This document shows, piece after piece, positions 1 to 7,190 of a stretch of 8,849 bases of DNA. The stretch is from an uncultured Odoribacter sp. GTDB taxonomy: Bacteria > Bacteroidota > Bacteroidia > Bacteroidales > Marinifilaceae. The position numbers were made by a program, and so were the translations under genes. The stretch covers positions 1 through 8,849 of the forward strand of contig CAMRAP010000060.1 of NCBI GenBank assembly GCA_947039985.1, read 5' to 3'. The first letter of the stretch is position 1. Every line of letters begins with the position of its first letter. The notes beneath the pieces are model-generated. The model searched no databases and had not been told where the DNA came from. It worked only from the letters and a program-made list of their open reading frames with translations.

Positions 1-1635
1 GGTTCGTGGGACTTGAATTTCAACAATAATTCATGGGTACGTACCATTCGCACTAATGTATCGGCATCTCAAGAATTCAGCAAGATTGATCAAACAAAAA
101 ATGTCTCTCTAAATAGACCTACAGCTATTCCAAGTACTGCTATGAGTGGAGAGGCAGACGGCATTTATCTGCCTTACACCTATCGTTCCAATATGCTTGT
201 TGATGGCAAACCACTCTATCTAAATGCACGCCTTCTGAGTGAGTCTAATTTCAATTGGGGAGCAAGTAATCACCATATAAAAATGGGATTAGATTGGACA
301 TACCACAAAAATTTTGGCCAAGGAGAAATTTATGACCTCAAGCGTCCATTGAATACGTCAACAGTGACACGCCCACGTGATTTTAGCACCATCCCATCCA
401 GTCAAAGAGCTTCATTTTTTATTGAAGAACGAATGAGCCTTCATCTGGCAGGCCATCAACTAAGCACTTCATTAGGCATACGCGCCACTACTGCTTTAAA
501 TCTTGCCAATCAATTTGCTATAAAAGGAAAGCTATTTTTAGATCCCCGTCTAAATGCTATGTGGACATTTCCCTTGCTTAATGATTGGAGATTTGATATT
601 TCAGGAGGTATTGGCTACTTATCAAAAATGCCTACCACTGCACAACTATACCCTATCGATAAGTATGTAGATATAACGCAGATTAACTACTATCATAATA
701 ATCCTGATTTTCGGATCATAAACTTTATGACATATCAATGGGATAATACAAATTACGACTTAAGTCCTGCTCGCAATCGCAAGTGGGAGTTCCGATTAGG
801 CATTAGCAAAAATGGGAATAATTTAAGTCTCACCTACTTTAATGAGACGATGAAAAATGGGTTTAATACAAACTCCTACTATCGCTCTTTAGCGTATAAA
901 AAGTATGACATTCATACCATAGATGAATCAACATTAAACGGACCACCAAATCTTGCAGAAATATCCTATGAACAAAATGCTAGAATAAACAGCTATACAC
1001 AAATGGGAAATAGTGCCAATACCTATAAAAAAGGTATTGAATTTCAATTTTCTTCTAAACGGATCGAAGCACTAAAGACACGAATTAGCTTTAACGGTGC
1101 GTGGTTCCATACAAAATATAGCACGGAGTCTACTCAATATAAAGAAAAAAATATTTTACTGAATAACAATCAGTTGGAGTATGTTGGAGTATATCAGTGG
1201 GAAGATGGAAATGTATATCAGCAATTCAATACAAATGCTATATTTGATACATATCTTGAACATATAGGTCTAATCTTTTCGCTATCTGCACAGTGTGCAT
1301 GGTTTAAAAATAATCGGCCTCTATGGAATGATGGAAGTCCGACAAATTATGTTGATAAATGGGGCACTGTTCATCCCTTTACAGAAAAGGACAAAGAAGA
1401 CATGGTATTACAGCACCTGGTAAATATATATTCAGATGCCTATTTTGATCTTAAAACAACCCCTTTTGCAATGGATTTAAATCTAAAGGCAACAAAGGAA
1501 ATTGGCACGTATATCAACTTATCACTCTTTGTCAATAGATTCTTAAGCTTATATCCCGACTACTATGATGGAGATAAACTTGTGCGTCGAACCTCTTCCC
1601 CTTATTTTGGAATGGAAGCTAATTTATTTTTTTAA
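1..1635 (+). CDS. TonB-dependent outer-membrane receptor, C-terminal beta-barrel part (5' end missing)
   Basis: The frame is open from base 1, so the gene starts outside the window; the TTG at 13 is only an internal Leu codon. About 544 residues remain. They are mostly alternating amphipathic strands rich in Tyr, Asn, Trp and Phe with polar loops, as in the barrel of a TonB-dependent receptor, and the protein ends in Asn-Leu-Phe-Phe, a typical outer-membrane C-terminus. The signal peptide, any carboxypeptidase-like domain, the TonB box and the plug would all lie upstream and are not visible. Segments such as NYDLSPARNRKWEFRLG resemble receptors I remember next to DUF4876 genes in Bacteroidales. 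Family knowledge says it imports a ligand through the outer membrane using TonB-ExbBD energy; the ligand cannot be read from the barrel. It is the first visible gene of the operon, 35 nt before the DUF4876 lipoprotein, its likely surface partner. Confidence 0.9.
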   Translation, partial: GSWDLNFNNNSWVRTIRTNVSASQEFSKIDQTKNVSLNRPTAIPSTAMSGEADGIYLPYTYRSNMLVDGKPLYLNARLLSESNFNWGASNHHIKMGLDWTYHKNFGQGEIYDLKRPLNTSTVTRPRDFSTIPSSQRASFFIEERMSLHLAGHQLSTSLGIRATTALNLANQFAIKGKLFLDPRLNAMWTFPLLNDWRFDISGGIGYLSKMPTTAQLYPIDKYVDITQINYYHNNPDFRIINFMTYQWDNTNYDLSPARNRKWEFRLGISKNGNNLSLTYFNETMKNGFNTNSYYRSLAYKKYDIHTIDESTLNGPPNLAEISYEQNARINSYTQMGNSANTYKKGIEFQFSSKRIEALKTRISFNGAWFHTKYSTESTQYKEKNILLNNNQLEYVGVYQWEDGNVYQQFNTNAIFDTYLEHIGLIFSLSAQCAWFKNNRPLWNDGSPTNYVDKWGTVHPFTEKDKEDMVLQHLVNIYSDAYFDLKTTPFAMDLNLKATKEIGTYINLSLFVNRFLSLYPDYYDGDKLVRRTSSPYFGMEANLFF

Positions 1636-1670
1636 TCATATATACCCTAAAACAAATTAAAAGTTTAATT

Positions 1671-2891
1671 ATGAAAAAGTTTTTTTTAAGTCTTGCTCTA
1701 CTAACAGGAGCTATTTTATTCACATCTTGCGAAGATGATGATATCCAATTTACAGAGGCAACTTTAGACCTTAAATTCTCCTCCACAACGACTGATAGCA
1801 TTACGATTTCAAGTGGAGAATACACCTTTAAAGATGTTACAACTGGACTGGAAACAAAATTAGATGCTATGAAGTCAAGTCTTTCTCTAGCTGAAGGTAC
1901 TTATAATGTCACTTTCATTGGGAAAGGAAGCTATACAGTTGCTTCAACAGACTACGAGGTGCAAGTAGATCTTCAAGGTTCAATACAAAATGTAGTTGTT
2001 ATCGGAGAAAGTATCTCACTTGAGTTAGAGCTTATCGTGATAGAAGCGAATAGGGAGGGTGATTTCGTTTTTGCTGAACTTTTTTTAGCTGGAACACTAA
2101 AACCAGACAACAAGCAATATAATGGGGATCAATACATTATTCTCCACAACAATTCGAATAAAGTTTTATATGCTGATCAGTTGATACTCATTGAGTCAAA
2201 ATTTTTAACGAACAAAAAATACGATTACACGCCAAACATTATGAAAGAGGCAATGGCTGTTCATGGAATGTTTATGATTCCAGGAAAAGGAACAGAACAC
2301 CCTGTTAACCCAGGTGAAAATTTCATTATCTGCGATAATGCAATGAATCACAAAAAAGAAGCTAACCCCAATTCGACAGACCTGAGCACAGCAAACTTTG
2401 AATGGCATTCCGATTTATCTACAGTAGATATAGACAATCCTAATGTGCCAAATTTAGAGAATCTTTATCTATCAGCAGGTAAGTTTTGGATGGCAAGCAA
2501 GCAAGGTAATAAAGCTTATGTAATAGGCCGTCTTCCTGAAAATATGACAAAGGAAAGCTATTTAGAAAAATATAAATATGACTACGAATATGAATTGAGT
2601 GGAAAACCAAGACCTCAAACTGCGTACAAATTCCCTAATGAGTGGATTGTAGATGCTGTAAATATTTCACCAAACAGCACATTTGCATGGTCTGTTTTAG
2701 ACCAGTCTTTAGACCTGGGATACACCTCTTTAGGCGAAACAAGCTCTACTACGGAGAATATGGGCAAAGCTGTTATCCGTAAAAAAAATGAGGAGAAAAG
2801 TGCTGAGCAAGGAAGGCTTATACTTCTGGATAAGAACAATTCAGGGACTGACTTTAATGCATCGCAAAAAGCAAGCCTCCTAGCACAATAG
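1671..2891 (+). CDS. DUF4876-family surface lipoprotein
   Basis: The 406-residue protein starts at an ATG behind an A/T-rich leader. Residues 1-19 form a lipoprotein signal ending LFTSC, with the lipidated Cys at 20. Glu-Asp-Asp-Asp follows at once, the kind of acidic stretch that sends Bacteroidetes lipoproteins to the cell surface. Residues about 28-125 alternate strands and turns like a transthyretin or carboxypeptidase-regulatory beta-sandwich. From about 131 comes the part I recognise as DUF4876 (AELFLAGT, then GDQYIILHNNSNKVLYADQ), which resembles a lamin-tail-like beta fold. Conserved-looking motifs follow: KYDYTPNIM, HPVNPGENFIICD, DIDNPNVPNL and FPNEWIVDAVN. The function is unknown. 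Lying between a TonB-dependent receptor and a second barrel suggests a ligand-binding or receptor-capping role outside the cell. The family call is from memory of its motifs; surface exposure is inferred from the signal. Confidence 0.8.
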   Translation: MKKFFLSLALLTGAILFTSCEDDDIQFTEATLDLKFSSTTTDSITISSGEYTFKDVTTGLETKLDAMKSSLSLAEGTYNVTFIGKGSYTVASTDYEVQVDLQGSIQNVVVIGESISLELELIVIEANREGDFVFAELFLAGTLKPDNKQYNGDQYIILHNNSNKVLYADQLILIESKFLTNKKYDYTPNIMKEAMAVHGMFMIPGKGTEHPVNPGENFIICDNAMNHKKEANPNSTDLSTANFEWHSDLSTVDIDNPNVPNLENLYLSAGKFWMASKQGNKAYVIGRLPENMTKESYLEKYKYDYEYELSGKPRPQTAYKFPNEWIVDAVNISPNSTFAWSVLDQSLDLGYTSLGETSSTTENMGKAVIRKKNEEKSAEQGRLILLDKNNSGTDFNASQKASLLAQ

Positions 2892-2901
2892 CAGATAAAT
2901 T

Positions 2902-4425
2902 ATGAAACATCTTTTTATGACTATACTCTCCTTGCTATTGACACCCAGCTTATTTGCAAAAGAGGAAGCAGAGATCATTGAGAATAAACTTTTAAACCTT
3001 TACGCTCCAACGATACACTTTAATGCTAAGATTTGGATGAATCCTGCTATAAAGTATGACATGCTTAATCTGAGCATATCCTCACTATCAATAGGAGGTG
3101 TGCTTCAAGATAAGGATGGAGATTCTTATCTTGTGCAAGAAGGGTATAGTGATAAAAAAATAAAATGTAATGTAGAGTCATTTTATAAGTTAAGTGACAC
3201 AGAAAAGATATTTGGTTCTGCATCTTACACAAATGGACGTGTTGAGAATATGTTGTGGAATGAAAATGCAGATTTTTCAATCCTCTATCCATATGTCACC
3301 GGCGACTCGATAGGAGGCTATATGCTATCTGAAGAGTACTATTTTTCTGGTGGATATGTCAATAGATTTAGAGTTTGGACAGCTGGAGCAGAGTTTAGCT
3401 ATCGGGCATCGATATCATACAGAGATAAAGATCCGCGTCCTCGCAATGTCGTCTCTGATCTTAAACTTAAAATAGGTCTCTCTCGTAGCATAAGCAGATA
3501 TAGAATAGGGGCATCATTCAGTGCCCGAAAATATAAGCAAAATAGTCATATCGCATTCTTGGCAGATAAGGGATCTGTTTCTGTATATCATATGTTGGGG
3601 TTTGGAGTTGATTATGCACGATTTGCAGGGGATGAAACTTCGACAAACTACGCTGGACATGAGTTGGGGGGAAGCATTGAATTTATTCCTGAAAATCATT
3701 ACGGATTCAGCCTCTCTTTAGGGGGAGAGTTTTTACACATCACCAAATTTTTAACGAACCTTAATCATGCACCCATTGCAGATATTAATGAAAAGAAAAT
3801 CTCTCTGGATGCTTCATGGCTAGAAAAAAGTTCAGAACTGGAATATGGTGTAATGCTTCATGCCGAATATCTCAAAAGAGAAGGTACGGAGCATATTCTT
3901 GGCGACCCGACAGGTAATATCTACCCGGTTATAAGCGAAGCAACACAGTTTCACTCACCCATCCTAAAAACAAGTATTTCAGGAACTATTGGCAAGCATA
4001 TTCCAAAGAATAGATGGGGATGGAATATTGATCCACACCTTGGCTATATGTCAATTCATCCAAGCTATACAAGTAGATCAAGATATATGAAAGTCTCTTC
4101 ATTACACACTGGAATAAAAATACAATCCTTATGGCAAATAAAAAAAATGCTCGTGTCAGTCTATACAAACGTTGATTATACAGCCAAATTATCTTCCGAC
4201 TATGCCCTTCACGGTTTAAATTTAGAGTCATCACTTGGAAAAACAATTTTGTCAAATATAAGTTACCTCAGCGACACGCACACAAGTTTGTCAATAGGCT
4301 CACGTATAGATTATTATATCAATCATAAAAATGCTCTTTTTTTATCAGGAGAGTATATCCACCGAAACTACAACCAAAGTGGTGTCGCAAGTCTAGGTGA
4401 AATAAATATCGGTTTTACATTTTAA
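2902..4425 (+). CDS. DUF6850-type outer-membrane beta-barrel protein
   Basis: The 507-residue protein starts 10 nt after the DUF4876 gene. Residues 1-19 are a signal peptide with a likely signal peptidase I site after SLFA (Ala19); there is no lipobox Cys. The rest is rich in Tyr, Ser and Gly, with many alternating strands such as HYGFSLSLGGEFLHI and KNALFLSGEYIHRNYNQSG. It ends INIGFTF, so the last residue is the Phe expected of barrels inserted by the BAM machinery. It is shorter than a TonB-dependent receptor and shows no obvious plug, so it is a separate barrel rather than a receptor fragment. I assign it to DUF6850 from length, composition and its place beside DUF4876; the family has no function that I know of. 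It could be a partner channel or scaffold for the receptor and the surface lipoprotein. No frameshift or truncation is visible. Confidence 0.75.
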   Translation: MKHLFMTILSLLLTPSLFAKEEAEIIENKLLNLYAPTIHFNAKIWMNPAIKYDMLNLSISSLSIGGVLQDKDGDSYLVQEGYSDKKIKCNVESFYKLSDTEKIFGSASYTNGRVENMLWNENADFSILYPYVTGDSIGGYMLSEEYYFSGGYVNRFRVWTAGAEFSYRASISYRDKDPRPRNVVSDLKLKIGLSRSISRYRIGASFSARKYKQNSHIAFLADKGSVSVYHMLGFGVDYARFAGDETSTNYAGHELGGSIEFIPENHYGFSLSLGGEFLHITKFLTNLNHAPIADINEKKISLDASWLEKSSELEYGVMLHAEYLKREGTEHILGDPTGNIYPVISEATQFHSPILKTSISGTIGKHIPKNRWGWNIDPHLGYMSIHPSYTSRSRYMKVSSLHTGIKIQSLWQIKKMLVSVYTNVDYTAKLSSDYALHGLNLESSLGKTILSNISYLSDTHTSLSIGSRIDYYINHKNALFLSGEYIHRNYNQSGVASLGEINIGFTF

Positions 4426-4446
4426 ATAATTAACAGTTACAAACGT

Positions 4447-5034
4447 ATGAAAAAGAATCAATTATTAAACGCAGTGACTATTGTAGCAATAGCATGCATC
4501 ACTCTATCTTGTGTAAATAAAGGAACAAATAACAAGGGAACGAAGAAAAGCGAAGTAAAATCTACAATATCCGCAGCCATAGATGTAGATTCGTTACTAT
4601 CACAAGCAAGCTCATTCATCGGTAAAAAAGTGACCATTGAAGGTATATGTACTCACATCTGTAAGCATGGTGGTCGTAAGATATTCTTAATGGGTGAGGG
4701 GCAAAGCCTTCGTATCGAAGGTGGTGAAGTAGGTAAATTTGAGCAAAAGTGTGTGAATAGTATTGTAACGGTTACTGGTATACTCATCGAAGACCGTATT
4801 GACGAGACCTATCTTTTAAAGTGGGAAGCAAAAATTGCAGAACAAGTAAAAGAGGAGCATGGCGACGGTGAAGCAGGTTGCAGTGCAGAACAAAAAGCGC
4901 GTCAAGAGAAAGGAAACACCCCCACAGAGCGGATTGCAAACTTTAGGTCAAAGATTGCACAGAACAAAGTAGATACAGGTAAAGAGTATTTATCTTTCTA
5001 TCACATAAGTGCACTCTCTTATGAAGTTCAATAA
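4447..5034 (+). CDS. Lipoprotein with a CxHxCxH motif and OB-like fold, probably periplasmic
   Basis: The 195-residue protein has a type II signal ending ITLSC (Cys22), followed by Val-Asn-Lys-Gly. There is no acidic surface-export stretch, so it probably faces the periplasm, unlike the DUF4876 protein upstream. Residues about 46-130 look like a small OB-type barrel: DSLLSQASSFIGKKVTIEG, then a strand carrying Cys68-x-His70-x-Cys72-x-His74 (CTHICKHGG), then IFLMGEGQSLRI, Cys102 and VTVTGILIEDR. A second group, His138-GDGEAG-Cys145, starts a charged linker, and the end reads FYHISALSYEVQ. The paired Cys/His residues suggest metal binding, or thiol chemistry if the cysteines form disulfides; neither can be proved from sequence. 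I remember similar proteins beside PepSY_TM-like genes in Bacteroidales but no characterised member. Its last 14 nt overlap the PepSY_TM gene, which suggests coupled synthesis. Confidence 0.75.
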   Translation: MKKNQLLNAVTIVAIACITLSCVNKGTNNKGTKKSEVKSTISAAIDVDSLLSQASSFIGKKVTIEGICTHICKHGGRKIFLMGEGQSLRIEGGEVGKFEQKCVNSIVTVTGILIEDRIDETYLLKWEAKIAEQVKEEHGDGEAGCSAEQKARQEKGNTPTERIANFRSKIAQNKVDTGKEYLSFYHISALSYEVQ

Positions 5035-5587
5035 ATTCCGTAAATGGAGTCGCATTATTCATAGAGATTTGTCATTCTTTTTTTCTGGAATGTTAATCAT
5101 ATATGCTATCTCTGGGATTGCTATGAATCATTTAAAGACATACAACCCCAATTTTTCAATTGAACTAAAAGAGTATGTGGTAGATCAAATTGTAGTGCCA
5201 CAGCATGAGATAACAAAAGAGTATGTTATCCAACATTTTCTAGTTCCCATAAATGAAGAGGATAACTATACAAAACACTACTTCCCAAAACCAAAAGTAA
5301 TGAAAGTGTTTCTAAAAGGAGGCTCAAATCTGATGGTTAATATAGAGAACCAAGAGGCAATTTATGAATCTGTCAAACCACGTTATATCATGAGTGCCAT
5401 GGCTCGTTTACATTATAATCCTGGAAAATGGTGGACCACCTTTGCAGATGTTTTTGCTGTAGGCATCATTGTAATCATTCTATCTGGTCTTGTCATGGTG
5501 AAGGGACGTAGAGGTTTACTCGGCATAGGAGGATTGGAGTTATTTGTAGGAATGCTTATTCCTATTGTTTTTTTACTGTTTTTTTAA
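5021..5587 (+). CDS. Short PepSY_TM-like inner-membrane protein
   Basis: I start this 188-residue protein at the ATG at 5021, not the in-frame GTG at 5009. The ATG gives the family-like N-terminus MKFNKFRKWSRIIHRDLSFF and a small +1-frame overlap with the upstream gene. One hydrophobic helix lies at about residues 18-36, ending SGIAMNH. A soluble periplasmic part at about 40-130 resembles a reduced PepSY domain (MKVFLKGGSNLMVNIENQEAIYE). Two more helices lie at about 142-160 and 172-188. His14, His37 and His131 flank the helices, as in PepSY_TM proteins, the broader family of which includes proteins linked to iron and heme use and proposed ferric reductases. The length fits the short PepSY_TM-like subfamily (Pfam PF16357, from memory). 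A role in electron transfer or metal reduction is inference. The ABC ATPase gene starts 10 nt downstream. Confidence 0.8.
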   Translation: MKFNKFRKWSRIIHRDLSFFFSGMLIIYAISGIAMNHLKTYNPNFSIELKEYVVDQIVVPQHEITKEYVIQHFLVPINEEDNYTKHYFPKPKVMKVFLKGGSNLMVNIENQEAIYESVKPRYIMSAMARLHYNPGKWWTTFADVFAVGIIVIILSGLVMVKGRRGLLGIGGLELFVGMLIPIVFLLFF

Positions 5588-5597
5588 TCAATACATT

Positions 5598-6482
5598 ATG
5601 GAAAATATAATCGAATGTAAAAATCTGACCCACTACTATGGGAAGAGATTAATTTATGAAGATATAAACTTTACTGTTCCCAAAGGACGTATATTGGGCT
5701 TGCTCGGCAAAAATGGAACAGGAAAAACAACCACTATAAACATCTTGAGTGGGTACTTGAAGCAACATAGTGGAGAGTGTCGTCTATTCGGACAAGAGAT
5801 TCAACGCATGGATCCTAGCTTACGCCAAAAAATAGGTATTCTTATTGAAGGTCATGTTCAATACCAATTTATGAACATTCAACAAATTGAAAAATTCTAT
5901 TCTGCATTTTATCCTAAATGGAAACGTGAGGCATACTATGAGCTTATGAGCAAATTGAAAGTAGCGCCTAAACAAATGATTTCACGAATGTCGTGCGGAC
6001 AGCGTTCTCAAGTGGCACTGGGACTGATATTGGCTCAAAATCCTGAATTGCTAATTTTGGATGACTTCTCACTGGGTTTAGATTCTGGCTATCGTCGCCT
6101 TTTCGTAGACTATCTTCGTGATTACGCTCGCTCCGAAGGGAAAACAGTCTTTTTGACATCCCATATCATTCAAGATATGGAGAAATTAATTGACGACTGT
6201 ATGATTATGGATTACGGACGTATTCTGATACAAAAACCGATCAAAGAGATACTCGACACTGCCCGAAAATACACATTCAATGTCCCTGATGGATATGAAA
6301 TGAAAGCTACTGAAGATTTTCACTACCCCTTAGCCATTCGCGGCACACTAGAGACTCTCTCTTTTTTAAACAAAGAATCAGTAGAGATTAAACTCAAAGA
6401 ATTGGGCATCCCCTACTCTAATCTTCAATGTTCAAGGGTAGATCTCGAAGAAGCTTTTATTGGACTATCTGGAAAATATTAA
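5598..6482 (+). CDS. ABC transporter ATP-binding protein (exporter-like, variant motifs)
   Basis: The 294-residue protein starts at the ATG at 5598. An in-frame TTG at 5565 would add 11 residues and run into the PepSY_TM gene, so I reject it. The nucleotide-binding domain covers residues 1-215. Walker A is GKNGTGKT (37-44), the signature is MSCGQ (131-135) instead of LSGGQ, Walker B is LLILDD (151-156), the D-loop is GLD (160-162), and the switch His is 189 (TSHI). The residue after the Walker B Asp is Asp156, where most ABC ATPases have the catalytic Glu, and DFSLGLD replaces the usual EPTSGLD. The frame is intact and the other motifs are sound, so I read it as a family variant rather than decay. 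A C-terminal extension of about 80 residues follows. The layout matches one-domain ATPases of ABC-2-type exporters, and its partner is the permease encoded 18 nt downstream. Confidence 0.92.
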   Translation: MENIIECKNLTHYYGKRLIYEDINFTVPKGRILGLLGKNGTGKTTTINILSGYLKQHSGECRLFGQEIQRMDPSLRQKIGILIEGHVQYQFMNIQQIEKFYSAFYPKWKREAYYELMSKLKVAPKQMISRMSCGQRSQVALGLILAQNPELLILDDFSLGLDSGYRRLFVDYLRDYARSEGKTVFLTSHIIQDMEKLIDDCMIMDYGRILIQKPIKEILDTARKYTFNVPDGYEMKATEDFHYPLAIRGTLETLSFLNKESVEIKLKELGIPYSNLQCSRVDLEEAFIGLSGKY

Positions 6483-6500
6483 CATTAATAAATAAAAAAA

Positions 6501-7169
6501 ATGAAAGCTATATTTTATAAAGAGTGGCTAAAAGTGCGTTGGTATTTTATCCTTGCAATTGCTACAAGTTTAGGATTTTCTATCTTCTCCATCTTGCGTA
6601 TTAATCGAGTCATTGAATTAAAAGGAGCAGGACACATTTGGGAGGTTATGATACAACGTGATGTCATATTTATTGACCTCATGCAATTTGTTCCTATTAT
6701 CATGGGCATCTGTATGGCTATTGTCCAGTTTGCTCCTGAAATGTATCACAAATCACTAAAACTAACACTACATCTTCCGTATTCTGCTCTGAAAATGACT
6801 TTCGTAATGCTGTTTTCTGGTTTTTTATTGCTTTTAGGTACTTTCTTCATAAACATGATTGTTATGAATGGATACTTGAGTATTGTACTTGCTCCTGAAC
6901 TGAAATGGCAGATTCTAAATACAGCTACAGTCTGGTATTTAGCAGGGATAGCAAGCTATTTTCTCATTGCATGGATAGTTTTTGAACCTGCATGGAAAAG
7001 ACGTTTACTGAACATCGGAATTACATTATTATTGCTTAAAATATTTTTCATGTCAGATATGCCTCAGGCATACAACTCATTTCTGCCATACTTAGCAATA
7101 GGCTCTATTCTGATTGCTTCACTCTCTTGGCTGTCGATCCTCAGATTTAAAGCTGGAAAACAAGATTAA
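6501..7169 (+). CDS. ABC transporter permease, six membrane helices
   Basis: The 222-residue hydrophobic protein has an ATG start behind a very A-rich leader. It opens with MKAIFYKEWLKVRW, an amphipathic stretch before the first helix that is typical of ABC-2-type permeases. Helices can be placed at about residues 14-33, 58-78, 99-122, 142-162, 168-184 and 193-214, with positive residues after most cytoplasmic ends. The segment between helices 2 and 3 (PEMYHKSLKLTLHLPYSALKM) resembles the cytoplasmic coupling region of the ABC-2 and NosY-like group. No importer-type EAA loop and no substrate-binding-protein gene are seen, so an exporter or membrane-process role is likelier than uptake. It lies between the ATPase gene and the DUF4857 gene with gaps of 18 and 21 nt, and the three probably form one complex. 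The substrate is unknown. Confidence 0.8.
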   Translation: MKAIFYKEWLKVRWYFILAIATSLGFSIFSILRINRVIELKGAGHIWEVMIQRDVIFIDLMQFVPIIMGICMAIVQFAPEMYHKSLKLTLHLPYSALKMTFVMLFSGFLLLLGTFFINMIVMNGYLSIVLAPELKWQILNTATVWYLAGIASYFLIAWIVFEPAWKRRLLNIGITLLLLKIFFMSDMPQAYNSFLPYLAIGSILIASLSWLSILRFKAGKQD

Positions 7170-7190
7170 ATAATTAAACAACAGACTACA

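Noticed and set aside
13..15. TTG as start of the TonB-dependent receptor
   Set aside because: The frame stays open to base 1 and no signal peptide or plug follows; it is an internal codon of a truncated gene.
1173..1192. Perfect 10-bp tandem copy of GTTGGAGTAT inside the receptor gene
   Set aside because: Two copies only, read in different frames, and the protein frame is intact; chance or old slippage explains it.
1636..1670. Possible internal promoter before the DUF4876 gene
   Set aside because: No clear Bacteroides-type TAnnTTTG box with an upstream TTTG at the right distance; the 35 nt are simply A/T-rich.
3521..3721. Overlapping plus-strand 66-codon frame inside the DUF6850 gene
   Set aside because: It is wholly inside a clear coding gene in another frame, with no signal or domain of its own.
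5565..5597. Upstream TTG start for the ABC ATPase
   Set aside because: It would overlap the PepSY_TM gene and add a residue stretch unlike ATPase N-termini; the ATG at 5598 starts exactly where the family normally begins.
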